Part shown: piece by piece, positions 1-7,835 of the stretch
Position numbering within the stretch: position 1 is the stretch's first letter
Layout: every line of letters begins with the position of its first letter
Assembly: GCA_947296835.1 (NCBI GenBank)
Contig: CAMYQS010000036.1
Span: 1 to 9,443 of the forward strand
Reading direction: 5' to 3'
DNA: 9,443 nt
Source: an uncultured Atopostipes sp.
GTDB taxonomy: Bacteria > Bacillota > Bacilli > Lactobacillales > Carnobacteriaceae_A
Position numbers and translations under genes: made by a program
Notes under the pieces: generated by a model
Databases searched by the model: none
What the model saw: the letters and a program-made list of their open reading frames with translations, nothing else
Told to the model about the DNA's origin: nothing

Positions 1-51
1 AGATCTACACGTAAGGAGTCGTCGGCAGCGTCTGATGTGTATAAGAGTCAG
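1..51 (+). other. Illumina Nextera i5 adapter remnant (non-genomic)
   Basis: Bases 1-10 (AGATCTACAC) are the 3' end of the P5 flow-cell sequence. Bases 11-18 (GTAAGGAG) match a Nextera i5 index, S505/N505 as I recall it. Bases 19-32 (TCGTCGGCAGCGTC) are the Nextera read-1 primer part. Bases 33-51 match the 19-bp Tn5 mosaic end except at 33 (T for A) and 48 (T for A). The order and spacing are those of a Nextera library molecule, so this is untrimmed adapter joined to the contig end and not cellular DNA. It supplies an ATG at 35 in frame with the downstream clpC reading frame. Genomic sequence begins at about base 52. Confidence 0.96.
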
Positions 52-2350
52 ACCAGATAGTAAAGATATCGTTTTACCTTATTCACCACGTGCAAGACAG
101 ATTATGTCTTATGCAGCTGATGAAGCAAGACGTTTAAATAGTCCATTGATTGGTACAGAACATTTATTGTTGGGGTTATTACGTGATGATAAAATCTTAT
201 CTTCACAGATTATGAAAAACTTGAATTTAAGTTTATCTAAAATCCGCCAGTCGATTTCAAAAAAATTAGGGGTTTCTTTAAATCCGAATCATAAAAAAGG
301 AGCGCGTGGTCGTACAACACCACCGCCAACACAAGGACAAGCTTCTAAATCGAAGACGCCAACTTTAGATACTTTGGCGCGTGATTTAACAAAAGCAGCT
401 CGTGAAGACCGATTAGATCCGATTGTCGGACGCGAACCAGAAGTACGTCGCTTAACGCAAATTTTAAGCCGTCGTACGAAAAATAACCCAGTACTGGTTG
501 GAGAACCAGGTGTCGGTAAAACGGCTATTGCTGAAGGTTTCGCGCAGAAAATCGTTGCGGGTGAAGTTCCGGCTAGTCTGATGAATAAACGTCTTATGGC
601 GTTAGATATGGGTTCTTTAGTTGCGGGTACAAAATACCGTGGTGAATTTGAAGAGCGCATGAAGAAAATTATTGAAGAAATTTATGAAGATGGCGATGTC
701 ATTTTATTCGTCGACGAGTTGCATACATTAATCGGTGCGGGTGGGGCAGAAGGAGCAATCGATGCTTCGAATATCCTGAAACCTGCGTTAGCTCGTGGAG
801 AGTTACAAACGATTGGTGCGACAACATCTGATGAGTATCAAAAATATATTGAAAAAGATGCGGCTTTAGAACGTCGTTTCTCTTCTGTACTAGTTGATGC
901 GCCAACGAATGATGAAACAATTGCGATTTTAAAAGGATTGAAAGATCGTTATGAAGATCATCACCACGTTGTGATTTCAGATGAGGCTATTACTTCGGCT
1001 GTTCGCTTGTCAGCACGTTATATCCAGGACCGTGAGTTGCCAGATAAGGCGATTGACTTAATGGATGAATCGGCTGCAAAAGTTCGCCTAGATTTAACAG
1101 ATGGTCCTTCTCCGTACAAAGCTGAGATGGATAAGTTAAATGAACTGATTTTAGAAAAAGAACAAGCGATTACGAATCAAAACTTTGAAGTCGCTGCAAA
1201 AGTTCGCCAAGATGAAATTAAACAATCAAACCGTATTAAAGAATTGACAGAAAGCAAACAATTGGAAGAAAAACCAGTTGTTGAATCGGATGATATTGCC
1301 GATGTATTAGGTCAATGGACGGGAATTCCTGTTAATGAATTACAAGAAACTGAAAGCATGAAATTAATGAACCTTGAGAATGAATTGCACAATCGTGTAA
1401 TCGGTCAAGAGGAAGCAGTAAGTGCTGTTGCGCGTGCTGTGCGTCGTGCTCGAAGTGGGATTAAGAACCCGAATCGTCCAATTGGAAGCTTTATGTTCTT
1501 AGGACCAACAGGTGTCGGTAAAACAGAATTGGCGAAGTCTCTTGCTGAAGTCATGTTTGGTTCAGAAGATGATTTAATCCGAATTGACATGTCTGAATAC
1601 ATGGAGAAATTTACGACGAGTCGTTTAGTCGGATCACCTCCAGGGTACGTTGGATACGATGAAGGTGGACAATTGACGGAGAAGATTCGTCAAAAACCTT
1701 ACTCAGTCGTACTCCTAGATGAAATTGAAAAAGCCCATCCAGACGTCTTTAACGTATTATTACAAGTACTAGATGACGGACAGTTAACAGATGGTAAAGG
1801 TCGTCGTGTAGACTTCAAAAATACAATTATCATCATGAGCTCGAACCTTGGAGCGACAATTCTTCGTGACGAGAAAGAAGTTGGATTCGGTGCTGTTGAA
1901 CGTAAATTAGATCATGATTCAATGGAATCTAAGATACGTGAAGAGATGAAGAAACATATGCGACCTGAATTCCTGAACCGTATTGATGAAGCGATTGTCT
2001 TCCATTCATTAGGTAAGGAAGAGTTACTTCAAATTGTGAAATTATTGACGGATGACCTAATCAAACAACTTGCAGAACAAGAAATCGATTTACGTATTAC
2101 GACTGCTGCTTTAGATGTTCTAGCAGATGCGGGTTACGATCCTGAATATGGAGCGCGCCCTCTACGTCGAGCCATTCAATCGAAAGTTGAAGATATGTTA
2201 AGTGATGAAATTATTTCCGGAGAAGTTAAGGCAGGAGATAGTATCACTGTCGGTGCCTCACAAGGAAATATTACACTGAGACACCGTGCGAGTAAATCAG
2301 ATAATAAAACGGAAGAAAACAATGGTGAAAAAGTCAAAGTGACTTCGTAA
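52..2350 (+). CDS. clpC: ATP-dependent Clp protease ATPase subunit ClpC, 5'-truncated
   Basis: This is a HSP100/AAA+ unfoldase that feeds substrates to the ClpP peptidase in the cytoplasm. The reading frame is open from the window edge; an ATG at 35 lies in adapter sequence and is not the real start. Numbered from that false Met, residues 13-82 are the second Clp_N repeat (LPYSPRA then [10 protein letters not shown]). The first AAA+ domain has Walker A GEPGVGKT at 156-163 and a VDELH Walker B. A UVR-like middle segment starts near 363; it is typical of ClpC and is where adaptors such as MecA or McsB act in this family. The second AAA+ domain has Walker A GPTGVGKT at 490-497 and a [11 protein letters not shown]alker B, followed by the C-terminal D2-small domain. 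ClpC is usually about 810-830 residues, so roughly the first 80, including Clp_N repeat 1, are missing. CtsR control is usual for the family, but its promoter lies outside the window. A strong terminator follows. Confidence 0.95.
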
Positions 2351-2357
2351 TCAATAA

Positions 2358-2957
<600 letters not shown>

Positions 2958-3365
2958 ATGAGTCACTTATATCAATACGCGATTCAAACGAGTCGCAAGC
3001 AGGAATTTGTGAATATCGATCATTACATTTATGAAGCACTAGCTGAAAGTGGTGTGGAGAGTGGGATTTTAGTCGTCTATTGTCCGCATACGACAGCCGG
3101 TATTACGATTAATGAGAACGCTGATCCGGATGTGAAAATTGATTTAGAGTTAGGATTGAACAAGACATTTCCAAATGACAAAGAGTACGTGCACATGGAA
3201 GGCAACTCGGATGGACACATGAAGTCATCGGTAGTTGGTGTGAGTGAAACACTCATTATTGAAGATGGGCAGCCAATATTTGGTACATGGCAAAGTGTTT
3301 ATTTCGCGGAGTTTGATGGAGCACGCAATCGAACAATGTATATAAAGATAATGGCTGATAGGTAA
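2958..3365 (+). CDS. YjbQ/UPF0047 family protein (secondary thiamine-phosphate synthase type)
   Basis: This 135-residue protein belongs to the widespread YjbQ (UPF0047) family. Some members show weak thiamine-phosphate synthase activity when overproduced, which gives the family its database name, but the true cellular role is not settled. The family motifs are clear: CPHTTAGITINENADPD at 42-58, EGNSDGH at 81-87, and GTWQSVYFAEFDGARNR at 109-125. H44 and H87 are probable metal or active-site residues. There is no signal peptide or membrane helix, so it is cytosolic. The ATG directly abuts the tadA stop, and AAAGGA at 2943-2948 within the end of tadA is its ribosome binding site. No thiamine genes are nearby, so context does not support a thiamine role. 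Confidence 0.9.
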   Translation: MSHLYQYAIQTSRKQEFVNIDHYIYEALAESGVESGILVVYCPHTTAGITINENADPDVKIDLELGLNKTFPNDKEYVHMEGNSDGHMKSSVVGVSETLIIEDGQPIFGTWQSVYFAEFDGARNRTMYIKIMADR

Positions 3366-3386
3366 GAGGGACAGGAGTGAAAGTGT

Positions 3387-4286
3387 ATGTTAGAAGTAAC
3401 AGATTTAAAGAAGGCATTCGGATCATTGCAAGCCGTGGATGATGTAAGCTTTAAAATTGATAGTGGCCAGATTATGGGATTAATTGGCCAGAATGGTTCC
3501 GGTAAAACAACTACGTTTCGTCTAATTCTGAAATTACTCACCCAAGACGATGGGACGATTCGTTGGAATGGCAAGCCGTTTACGAAAGAGTTTTTTAACC
3601 GAGTAGGCTACTTACCAGAGGAACGTGGTTTGAATCAAAAGATGACCGTTGAGCATCAAATTCTATACTTTGCACAACTTCGAGGAAAGACAAAAGCAGA
3701 AATAGATCCTTTAATCGATCAATGGTTGGAAGATTTTCAAGTCGTCGGAGGACGCAAGGATAAAATTAAATCCCTCTCAAAAGGGAATCAACAAAAGGTA
3801 CAATTAATTACGACATTGATTCATGAACCAGAGTTAATTATTTTAGATGAGCCTTTTAGTGGCCTTGACCCAGTGAATGCTGAATTGCTTGAAAATGGTA
3901 TTCGGGACGCGCGTGATCGTGGTGCTAGCATCATCTTCTCCAGTCATAATATGAATAACGTCGAAGAGCTTTGCGACAATATGGTGATGTTGAAAAACGG
4001 CCGCCAAGTATTAAATGGCACGATTCATGACATTCGTGAGAGTTTCGGGCGCACGCGTTTATTCTTAGAATCACCACTTAATCGTGCAGAGTTGGAACAG
4101 GTTCCAGGAGTACTCGATGTTCGTGAAGTAAATAATGGGACGCATTATGTCACGTTAGAAAATGCGGACGTGGGTCATCAGATATTTGACCTAGCGACTA
4201 AAGAAGGTTACATTCCAACTTTTTCACAGCAACCACCGACACTCGAGCAAATCTTCAAACAGATTGCAGGTGAAGTAAATGAATAA
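3387..4286 (+). CDS. ABC exporter ATP-binding subunit (YhaQ/NatA-like)
   Basis: A 299-residue nucleotide-binding subunit that powers the permease encoded next to it. The ABC core is complete: Walker A GQNGSGKT at 34-41, a degenerate Q-loop region (GYLPEERGL, 74-82), signature LSKGNQQK at 130-137, Walker B LIILDEP at 150-156, the D-loop after it, and switch histidine H187 in SSHN. The LPEERGL and LSKGN variants are typical of the NatA/YhaQ branch of DUF4162-type exporter ATPases. The C-terminal part beyond about residue 220 is the accessory domain of this branch. Length matches B. subtilis YhaQ as I recall it. Ribosome binding site AGGAGTGA lies at 3373-3380, 21 nt after yjbQ. NatAB exports sodium in B. 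subtilis; the substrate here cannot be read from sequence. Confidence 0.92.
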   Translation: MLEVTDLKKAFGSLQAVDDVSFKIDSGQIMGLIGQNGSGKTTTFRLILKLLTQDDGTIRWNGKPFTKEFFNRVGYLPEERGLNQKMTVEHQILYFAQLRGKTKAEIDPLIDQWLEDFQVVGGRKDKIKSLSKGNQQKVQLITTLIHEPELIILDEPFSGLDPVNAELLENGIRDARDRGASIIFSSHNMNNVEELCDNMVMLKNGRQVLNGTIHDIRESFGRTRLFLESPLNRAELEQVPGVLDVREVNNGTHYVTLENADVGHQIFDLATKEGYIPTFSQQPPTLEQIFKQIAGEVNE

Positions 4287-5535
4287 ATTGAAAGTTTTTA
4301 TCAAAGATACGTTTACTAAAAACGTGAAATCCATAGGTTTCATTTCAATGTTGTTAACGCCGTTGATTGTAATAGGTGTTGTTGTTGCGATTATTTATTT
4401 TGCGGAAAGTGCATTTTCGGGGATGGCAGATATTGATATCGCGGTGATTAGTGATGATTCGAGTATTGGTGCCATTATTCAGGAGTCGGAAGAGTCAATT
4501 ACCGTAGTGGAAGACATTCAAACCGTTGAAGATGCCGAAGCTGAAATGAAAACCGAAGAATTAGACGGTTATATTGTCGCTGGCTGGGAAGGTGAACAGT
4601 TACAAGCGTCAATGACTTATACAGGCGGTATGGACACTCATATTGATGTCATTGAACAAATCCTGACAGGGATTCAGATGATGACACGAGCTCAGGCATT
4701 AGATATTTCACCAGAAGAGGCTCAGAGTTTAAACGAACCTGTGGTACTTGAAAACCATATTGTATCCATCGACGCAGGTGAAATGGTAGAGGAAGACGAC
4801 CTCGCCAATATGATTGCGATTGGTAGTGCGTATTTCATTAATATTATGATCATGATGTTTATTATGTTTTACGCAACAACAGTAATTGAAGAAGTTGCAG
4901 GTGAAAAAGGAACGCGGATGATGGAAGTTATATTATCTAGTACAACGGCGACGACTCACTTTTTCGGTAAGTTAATCGGTGTATTTTTCGTCATGTTACT
5001 CCATATTTCATTCTATGTGCTAGTAGTTTTAGGAGCTTACATGTATTTCAAAGACCATGCTTTGATCACACAGATTTTGTCTGAAATTGATATCGGTGCA
5101 GTCTTGCTTGATTTCCTAGAATACACTTGGGTGTTCCTAATATTGGGCGTGTTGATGTACATGTTTATAGCGGCATTCCTAGGATCGTTAATTACGAAGA
5201 CAGAGGATATTAACCGCGCGGCAACGCCATTGACGATGCTAGTGTTGTTAGGATTCTATATTGGATTGTTTGCGATGGCGTCACCTGAAAATCCAATCGT
5301 AGTGGCATCCTCTTTTGTACCGTTCTTAACACCGTTTGTTATGCCATTTAGAATTGCGACAAATACTGTGGGATCCTTACAAGTTTGGCTATCAGTTGGT
5401 GGATCGGTACTATTTACGATATTTGTGGCATTCATTTCACTCATATTCTATCGCGCAAACGTGTTAATTTATTCAGACACAAGTATGATGAAGACAATCA
5501 AACAATCATGGGCACTTGTCCGAAGTGAAAGATAA
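4279..5535 (+). CDS. ABC exporter permease subunit (YhaP/NatB-like)
   Basis: A 418-residue ABC-2 type membrane subunit, the partner of the preceding ATPase; the two genes overlap by 8 nt, implying translational coupling. Its ribosome binding site AGGTGA (4268-4273) lies inside the ATPase gene. Six hydrophobic segments are visible, at about 20-43, 178-201, 232-257, 284-306, 317-335 and 371-394. A large, acidic, mostly hydrophilic domain (about 45-177) sits between helices 1 and 2 and is probably extracytoplasmic. After helix 2 comes EEVAGEKGTRMMEVILSS, the conserved cytoplasmic coupling motif of NatB/YhaP permeases. Length is close to that of B. subtilis YhaP. The substrate is unknown; sodium or another small cationic or amphipathic compound is possible by homology only. 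Confidence 0.9.
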   Translation: MNKLKVFIKDTFTKNVKSIGFISMLLTPLIVIGVVVAIIYFAESAFSGMADIDIAVISDDSSIGAIIQESEESITVVEDIQTVEDAEAEMKTEELDGYIVAGWEGEQLQASMTYTGGMDTHIDVIEQILTGIQMMTRAQALDISPEEAQSLNEPVVLENHIVSIDAGEMVEEDDLANMIAIGSAYFINIMIMMFIMFYATTVIEEVAGEKGTRMMEVILSSTTATTHFFGKLIGVFFVMLLHISFYVLVVLGAYMYFKDHALITQILSEIDIGAVLLDFLEYTWVFLILGVLMYMFIAAFLGSLITKTEDINRAATPLTMLVLLGFYIGLFAMASPENPIVVASSFVPFLTPFVMPFRIATNTVGSLQVWLSVGGSVLFTIFVAFISLIFYRANVLIYSDTSMMKTIKQSWALVRSER

Positions 5536-5551
5536 TTAGATACAGTAAAGC

Positions 5552-5583
5552 TCAGCTCTGATGAAAACAGAGTTGGTTTTTTT
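5552..5583 (+). terminator. Rho-independent terminator of the tadA-ABC operon
   Basis: A 9-bp stem (5552-5560 with 5568-5576, two G-U pairs) closes a 7-nt loop and is followed at once by seven T residues (5577-5583). It starts 16 nt after the permease stop codon and ends the operon. Confidence 0.82.
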
Positions 5584-5605
5584 ATGATTTCGGGGTATGT
5601 CTATG

Positions 5606-5669
5606 ATTTTCACCAAACTAGATTACGTGAAAATACTGAGAGTAATTTTTCACCAAACTGGATTACGTG
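5606..5669 (+). repeat. Two 19-bp direct repeats at 40-bp period, putative operator
   Basis: CACCAAACTAGATTACGTG at 5611-5629 recurs as CACCAAACTGGATTACGTG at 5651-5669, with one mismatch and a period of exactly 40 bp, about four helical turns. Both copies are preceded by at least four T residues and followed by A-rich sequence. The first copy lies in a perfect 8-bp dyad, ATTTTCAC (5606-5613) and GTGAAAAT (5627-5634); in the second copy the right arm is degenerate. The pair stands between the exporter terminator and the next gene, directly before an AT-rich -10-like region. Same-face spacing suggests cooperative binding of a regulator. I do not recognise the regulator. Confidence 0.6.
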
Positions 5670-5671
5670 GA

Positions 5672-5690
5672 ATAATATTATAAAATATAA
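5672..5690 (+). promoter_or_regulatory. AT-rich candidate -10 region after the repeats
   Basis: This A/T-only stretch contains several -10-like hexamers (TAATAT at 5673-5678, TATTAT at 5676-5681, TAAAAT at 5681-5686). The only -35 candidate is weak, TTCACC at 5649-5654, 18 bp before TAATAT, and it overlaps the second direct repeat. A weak 6-bp hairpin (5691-5696 with 5702-5707) follows. The promoter is therefore tentative, but a poor -35 next to tandem operators would suit a regulated promoter. Confidence 0.35.
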
Positions 5691-5787
5691 CTTATTCGAA
5701 AAATAAGACTACAATTCTGTAGGAAACAAATTAACGTTAGAGTGAGTTGAAAATGTAAGATAAAATGTATTGAAAGAGGGTGACATT

Positions 5788-6168
5788 TTGAGTGTAGAAA
5801 TCAAAAGAGATACTGGCATAATTGGTGTAGTTAGCAAAATGAATATCAAGGTAAACGATGAGAAAGTGGCTGAAATCCAGAATGAAGAAGTTAAAGAGAT
5901 AACACTTCCAATGGATAAAGCCAGAGTTCAAATCACACAAATGGGTGCAAAGTCTAATGAGGTACGAGTAGAAGATGGCGATAGATTCGTTTTAACCACA
6001 ACGTTTTGGGGGAAGTACGGTTTATTCTTGCTGATCATTATTGCAATGGTCGCTGGCATACTATTCAACAACTATGTTCGTTATGGTGTATTTATTGTGT
6101 ATTTTATCGGTTTATTAACGGTTGACGGCTTGAACATTAAGTTATCAAAAATACCTAGTGACACCTAA
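5788..6168 (+). CDS. Small two-helix membrane protein of unknown function
   Basis: I do not recognise this 126-residue protein. Residues 1-70 are hydrophilic, rich in alternating beta-type segments (IKVNDEKVAEI, EITLPMDKARVQIT, SNEVRVEDGDRFVLT), and resemble a small PEGA-like beta-sandwich domain in pattern only. Two strong hydrophobic segments follow, at about 77-93 and 98-113, with a short polar turn between them and a short charged tail. There is no signal peptide, so the N-domain is probably cytoplasmic. The start is TTG 5788: the Shine-Dalgarno AGAGGGTGA (5775-5783) lies 4 nt upstream. An in-frame TTG at 5770 lies before that site and is unlikely. The gene stands alone between two terminators, behind tandem repeats that may regulate it. 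Confidence 0.72.
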   Translation: MSVEIKRDTGIIGVVSKMNIKVNDEKVAEIQNEEVKEITLPMDKARVQITQMGAKSNEVRVEDGDRFVLTTTFWGKYGLFLLIIIAMVAGILFNNYVRYGVFIVYFIGLLTVDGLNIKLSKIPSDT

Positions 6169-6187
6169 TAATATGATATAGAAACAA

Positions 6188-6220
6188 AAAAAGCTTGGGG
6201 AAATGAAACCCAAGCTTTTT
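6188..6220. terminator. Bidirectional terminator between convergent genes
   Basis: A perfect 12-bp stem (6188-6199 with 6209-6220, GC-rich towards the loop) closes a 9-nt loop. It has a T tract on the plus strand and, because of the A tract at 6186-6192, a T tract on the minus strand too. It lies 19 nt after the stop of the small membrane protein gene and 12 nt beyond the stop of the minus-strand CofE-like gene, so it can serve both. Confidence 0.9.
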
Positions 6221-6232
6221 AAATCTCAATAA

Positions 6233-7426
6233 TTAACTTGTATAATCGTCGAAGTACCCTTGGATGTACACGAATGGAGTTCCTTTATCGCCACTTCCAG
6301 ATGTTAAGTCAGCTAGAGAACCGATTAAGTCTGTTAGTTGACGAGGCGTTGTTCCAAGTGATGCTTTTGAATCTTTCGATTGTTCTGCTTTTTGACCGAT
6401 TGAGTTGCGAATCGCATCTTGTAACTCTTCACCGGATAAGTCGGCATGATCGTTATCTGCCAAGTATTTTAATTTCACTTCGTTCGGTGTTCCAGATAAG
6501 CCAGCTGTAAATCCTGGAGAAACAACCGGGTCAGCTAATTCCCAAATTTTACCAACAGGATCTTTGAATGCACCATCGCCGTAGACCATCGCTTCAATAG
6601 TTTTACCTGTTTCTGCTTTAATTTTAGCTTGGATGCCGTTCACAACTTCTTGTGAACCAGACGGGAATAATTTCACTGATTCGTCTGTCGCATTGTTCGC
6701 ACCTAATAGGCCAAACTCCGCGTTATATCCCCCATTTTCACTAACAGCTTCACTTAAAATATCACCTAAGTCGTAGACATTTTTAGCACCAGCATTTTTT
6801 AAAATACGCGTTGTACGCTCACGTTGATGCACTTCGCTAACTAATACAGAATCTGTATAGTCTAGAATTGTCTTTGGATCGTTTGAGAAGATAATTTTAC
6901 AAGGCGTATCTTCGCCCGCTACGATTTCTTTATAAAGTTCGATATAATCCACACCTGTGAAAGGGTGAGCAGTTTTACCGAAAGTTTTGTAAAATTCTTC
7001 TTCGGTTAACGTATCGCTCCATGGATTAATCCCGGATTCGTCAAGTTGATCAAGTGAAATGAGGTGGTTTCCAACTTCGTCCGCTGGATAGCTCAATTGA
7101 ATCACGATTTCTTTCGCACCTCGCGCAAAACCTTTTAGCAAGTTCATGAATCGATTTCGACTTAAGATTGGAAATAAAACCCCAACCGTCCCATCGTGAA
7201 ATTTATTTTGAACATCCCTTGCGATATCATCGATAGTCGCGTAGTTCCCTTGAGCTCGAGCTACAATTGACTCTGTAATCGTGATGATGTCTTGATCGTG
7301 TATGCCATAACCTTCATTTTTAGCAGCATTTAAAATTGAGTCCACCACAATTTGCACAAGGTCGTCGCCCTCTTTGATGATTGGAGCTCTTAACCCACGT
7401 ACAACTGTTCCAACACTTCTTTCCAC
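6233..7426 (-). CDS. CofE-like (F420-0:L-glutamate ligase family) protein
   Basis: A 397-residue protein whose N-terminal half resembles the F420 gamma-glutamyl ligase fold (PF01996), as in CofE. Conserved stretches include DQDIITITESIVARAQGNY at 44-62, YGDGAFKDP at 282-290 with acidic residues suited to metal binding, and DPVVSPGFTAGLSGTPNEVK at 299-318. Canonical CofE is about 250 residues, so this is the longer branch seen in many Firmicutes that do not make F420. It probably ligates an amino acid such as glutamate to an unidentified acceptor, but that is inference. No signal peptide is present. The start is GTG 7426-7424, with AGGAGTGA at 7438-7431 four nt upstream. The gene is monocistronic and convergent with the small membrane protein gene. 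Database names implying F420 synthesis should not be taken at face value. Confidence 0.82.
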   Translation of the reverse strand: MERSVGTVVRGLRAPIIKEGDDLVQIVVDSILNAAKNEGYGIHDQDIITITESIVARAQGNYATIDDIARDVQNKFHDGTVGVLFPILSRNRFMNLLKGFARGAKEIVIQLSYPADEVGNHLISLDQLDESGINPWSDTLTEEEFYKTFGKTAHPFTGVDYIELYKEIVAGEDTPCKIIFSNDPKTILDYTDSVLVSEVHQRERTTRILKNAGAKNVYDLGDILSEAVSENGGYNAEFGLLGANNATDESVKLFPSGSQEVVNGIQAKIKAETGKTIEAMVYGDGAFKDPVGKIWELADPVVSPGFTAGLSGTPNEVKLKYLADNDHADLSGEELQDAIRNSIGQKAEQSKDSKASLGTTPRQLTDLIGSLADLTSGSGDKGTPFVYIQGYFDDYTS

Positions 7427-7455
7427 TTAATCACTCCTAATTTTTATGTACCTCT

Positions 7456-7484
7456 ATTATACTAGTAAAAGAAATAGACTAAAA
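7456..7484 (-). promoter_or_regulatory. Promoter of the CofE-like gene
   Basis: On the minus strand a consensus TATAAT -10 lies at 7461-7456, 29 nt before the GTG start. The -35 position 17 bp upstream (7484-7479, TTTTAG) is a weak match. The start codon is read by a strong Shine-Dalgarno AGGAGTGA at 7438-7431. Confidence 0.6.
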
Positions 7485-7505
7485 GGCACAACAATGAAAA
7501 GTTTT

Positions 7506-7546
7506 TCACAAATAATAGTGATAATCATAGCCAATTGTTGTAAAAT
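7506..7546 (+). promoter_or_regulatory. Putative promoter and dyads ahead of the DUF1858/DUF438 cluster
   Basis: A possible promoter has -35 GTGATA (7518-7523), a 17-bp spacer and -10 TAAAAT (7541-7546), placing the start of transcription some 30 nt before the first gene. Overlapping the -35 are a TCAC-N8-GTGA dyad (7506-7521) and TGATAATCA (7519-7527). The latter resembles one half of a Fur/PerR-type box, but the second half (ATAGCCA) fits poorly. These are weak matches in AT-rich DNA and only suggest a regulated promoter. Confidence 0.35.
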
Positions 7547-7580
7547 GGGGATAATATACCAATAATGGACGGAGATTGAC

Positions 7581-7805
7581 ATGAAAAAAATCAATGGAAA
7601 TAAAACAGTATTCGTTTTAATAGAAGAAAATCCAGAATTAAAAGATGTGCTAGTGAATTTAGGCTTTACCCCGTTAAATGACCCCAAAATGCTGAACACA
7701 GTCGGACGCATGATGTCATTAAACAACGGTGCCAAACAAATTAAAATCACACCTGAGCAACTACAAGCCGGGTTAAATGAAGCTGGCTTCGAACTCGAAG
7801 CATAA
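7581..7805 (+). CDS. DUF1858-domain small protein
   Basis: A 74-residue soluble protein made up almost entirely of a DUF1858-type domain. It shows the ENPELKDVLVNLGF helix (15-28) and the NDPKMLNTVGRMMSLNNGA stretch (33-51) that mark this small all-helical family. It has no cysteine, unlike the DUF1858 branch with a CxxC-type pair. Such domains are commonly found next to, or fused to, DUF438-hemerythrin-PAS proteins, and here that neighbour begins 30 nt downstream, so the two are probably co-transcribed and work together. GGAG at 7571-7574, six nt before the ATG, is the ribosome binding site. The biochemical role of the family is unknown. Confidence 0.85.
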   Translation: MKKINGNKTVFVLIEENPELKDVLVNLGFTPLNDPKMLNTVGRMMSLNNGAKQIKITPEQLQAGLNEAGFELEA

Positions 7806-7835
7806 AATCTGAAGAGACGGATAGGAGATAAAGCT

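Noticed and set aside
1..51. Natural Tn5-type transposon end
   Set aside because: The mosaic-end-like sequence is preceded by P5, index and read-1 primer sequence, which exist only in sequencing libraries.
289..660. Minus-strand 123-codon open frame inside clpC
   Set aside because: It lies wholly opposite conserved ClpC coding sequence, resembles no known protein and lacks a ribosome binding site. The same holds for the shorter antisense frames at 699-920 and 1405-1602.
5606..5669. CRISPR array or insertion-sequence ends
   Set aside because: There are only two repeat copies with a 21-bp gap, no third unit and no cas or transposase gene nearby. A paired operator explains the pattern better.
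6238..6510. Plus-strand 90-codon frame opposite the CofE-like gene
   Set aside because: It starts only 18 nt after a strong terminator, has no ribosome binding site and mirrors conserved CofE-like coding sequence.
6233..7426. Evidence of coenzyme F420 biosynthesis
   Set aside because: Only a CofE-family homologue of non-canonical length is present. One distant homologue does not establish the pathway.
7519..7533. Fur/PerR box at TGATAATCATAGCCA
   Set aside because: The left half matches the 7-1-7 pattern, but the right half matches only 4 of 7 bases, which AT-rich DNA gives by chance. It is noted only as a weak dyad.
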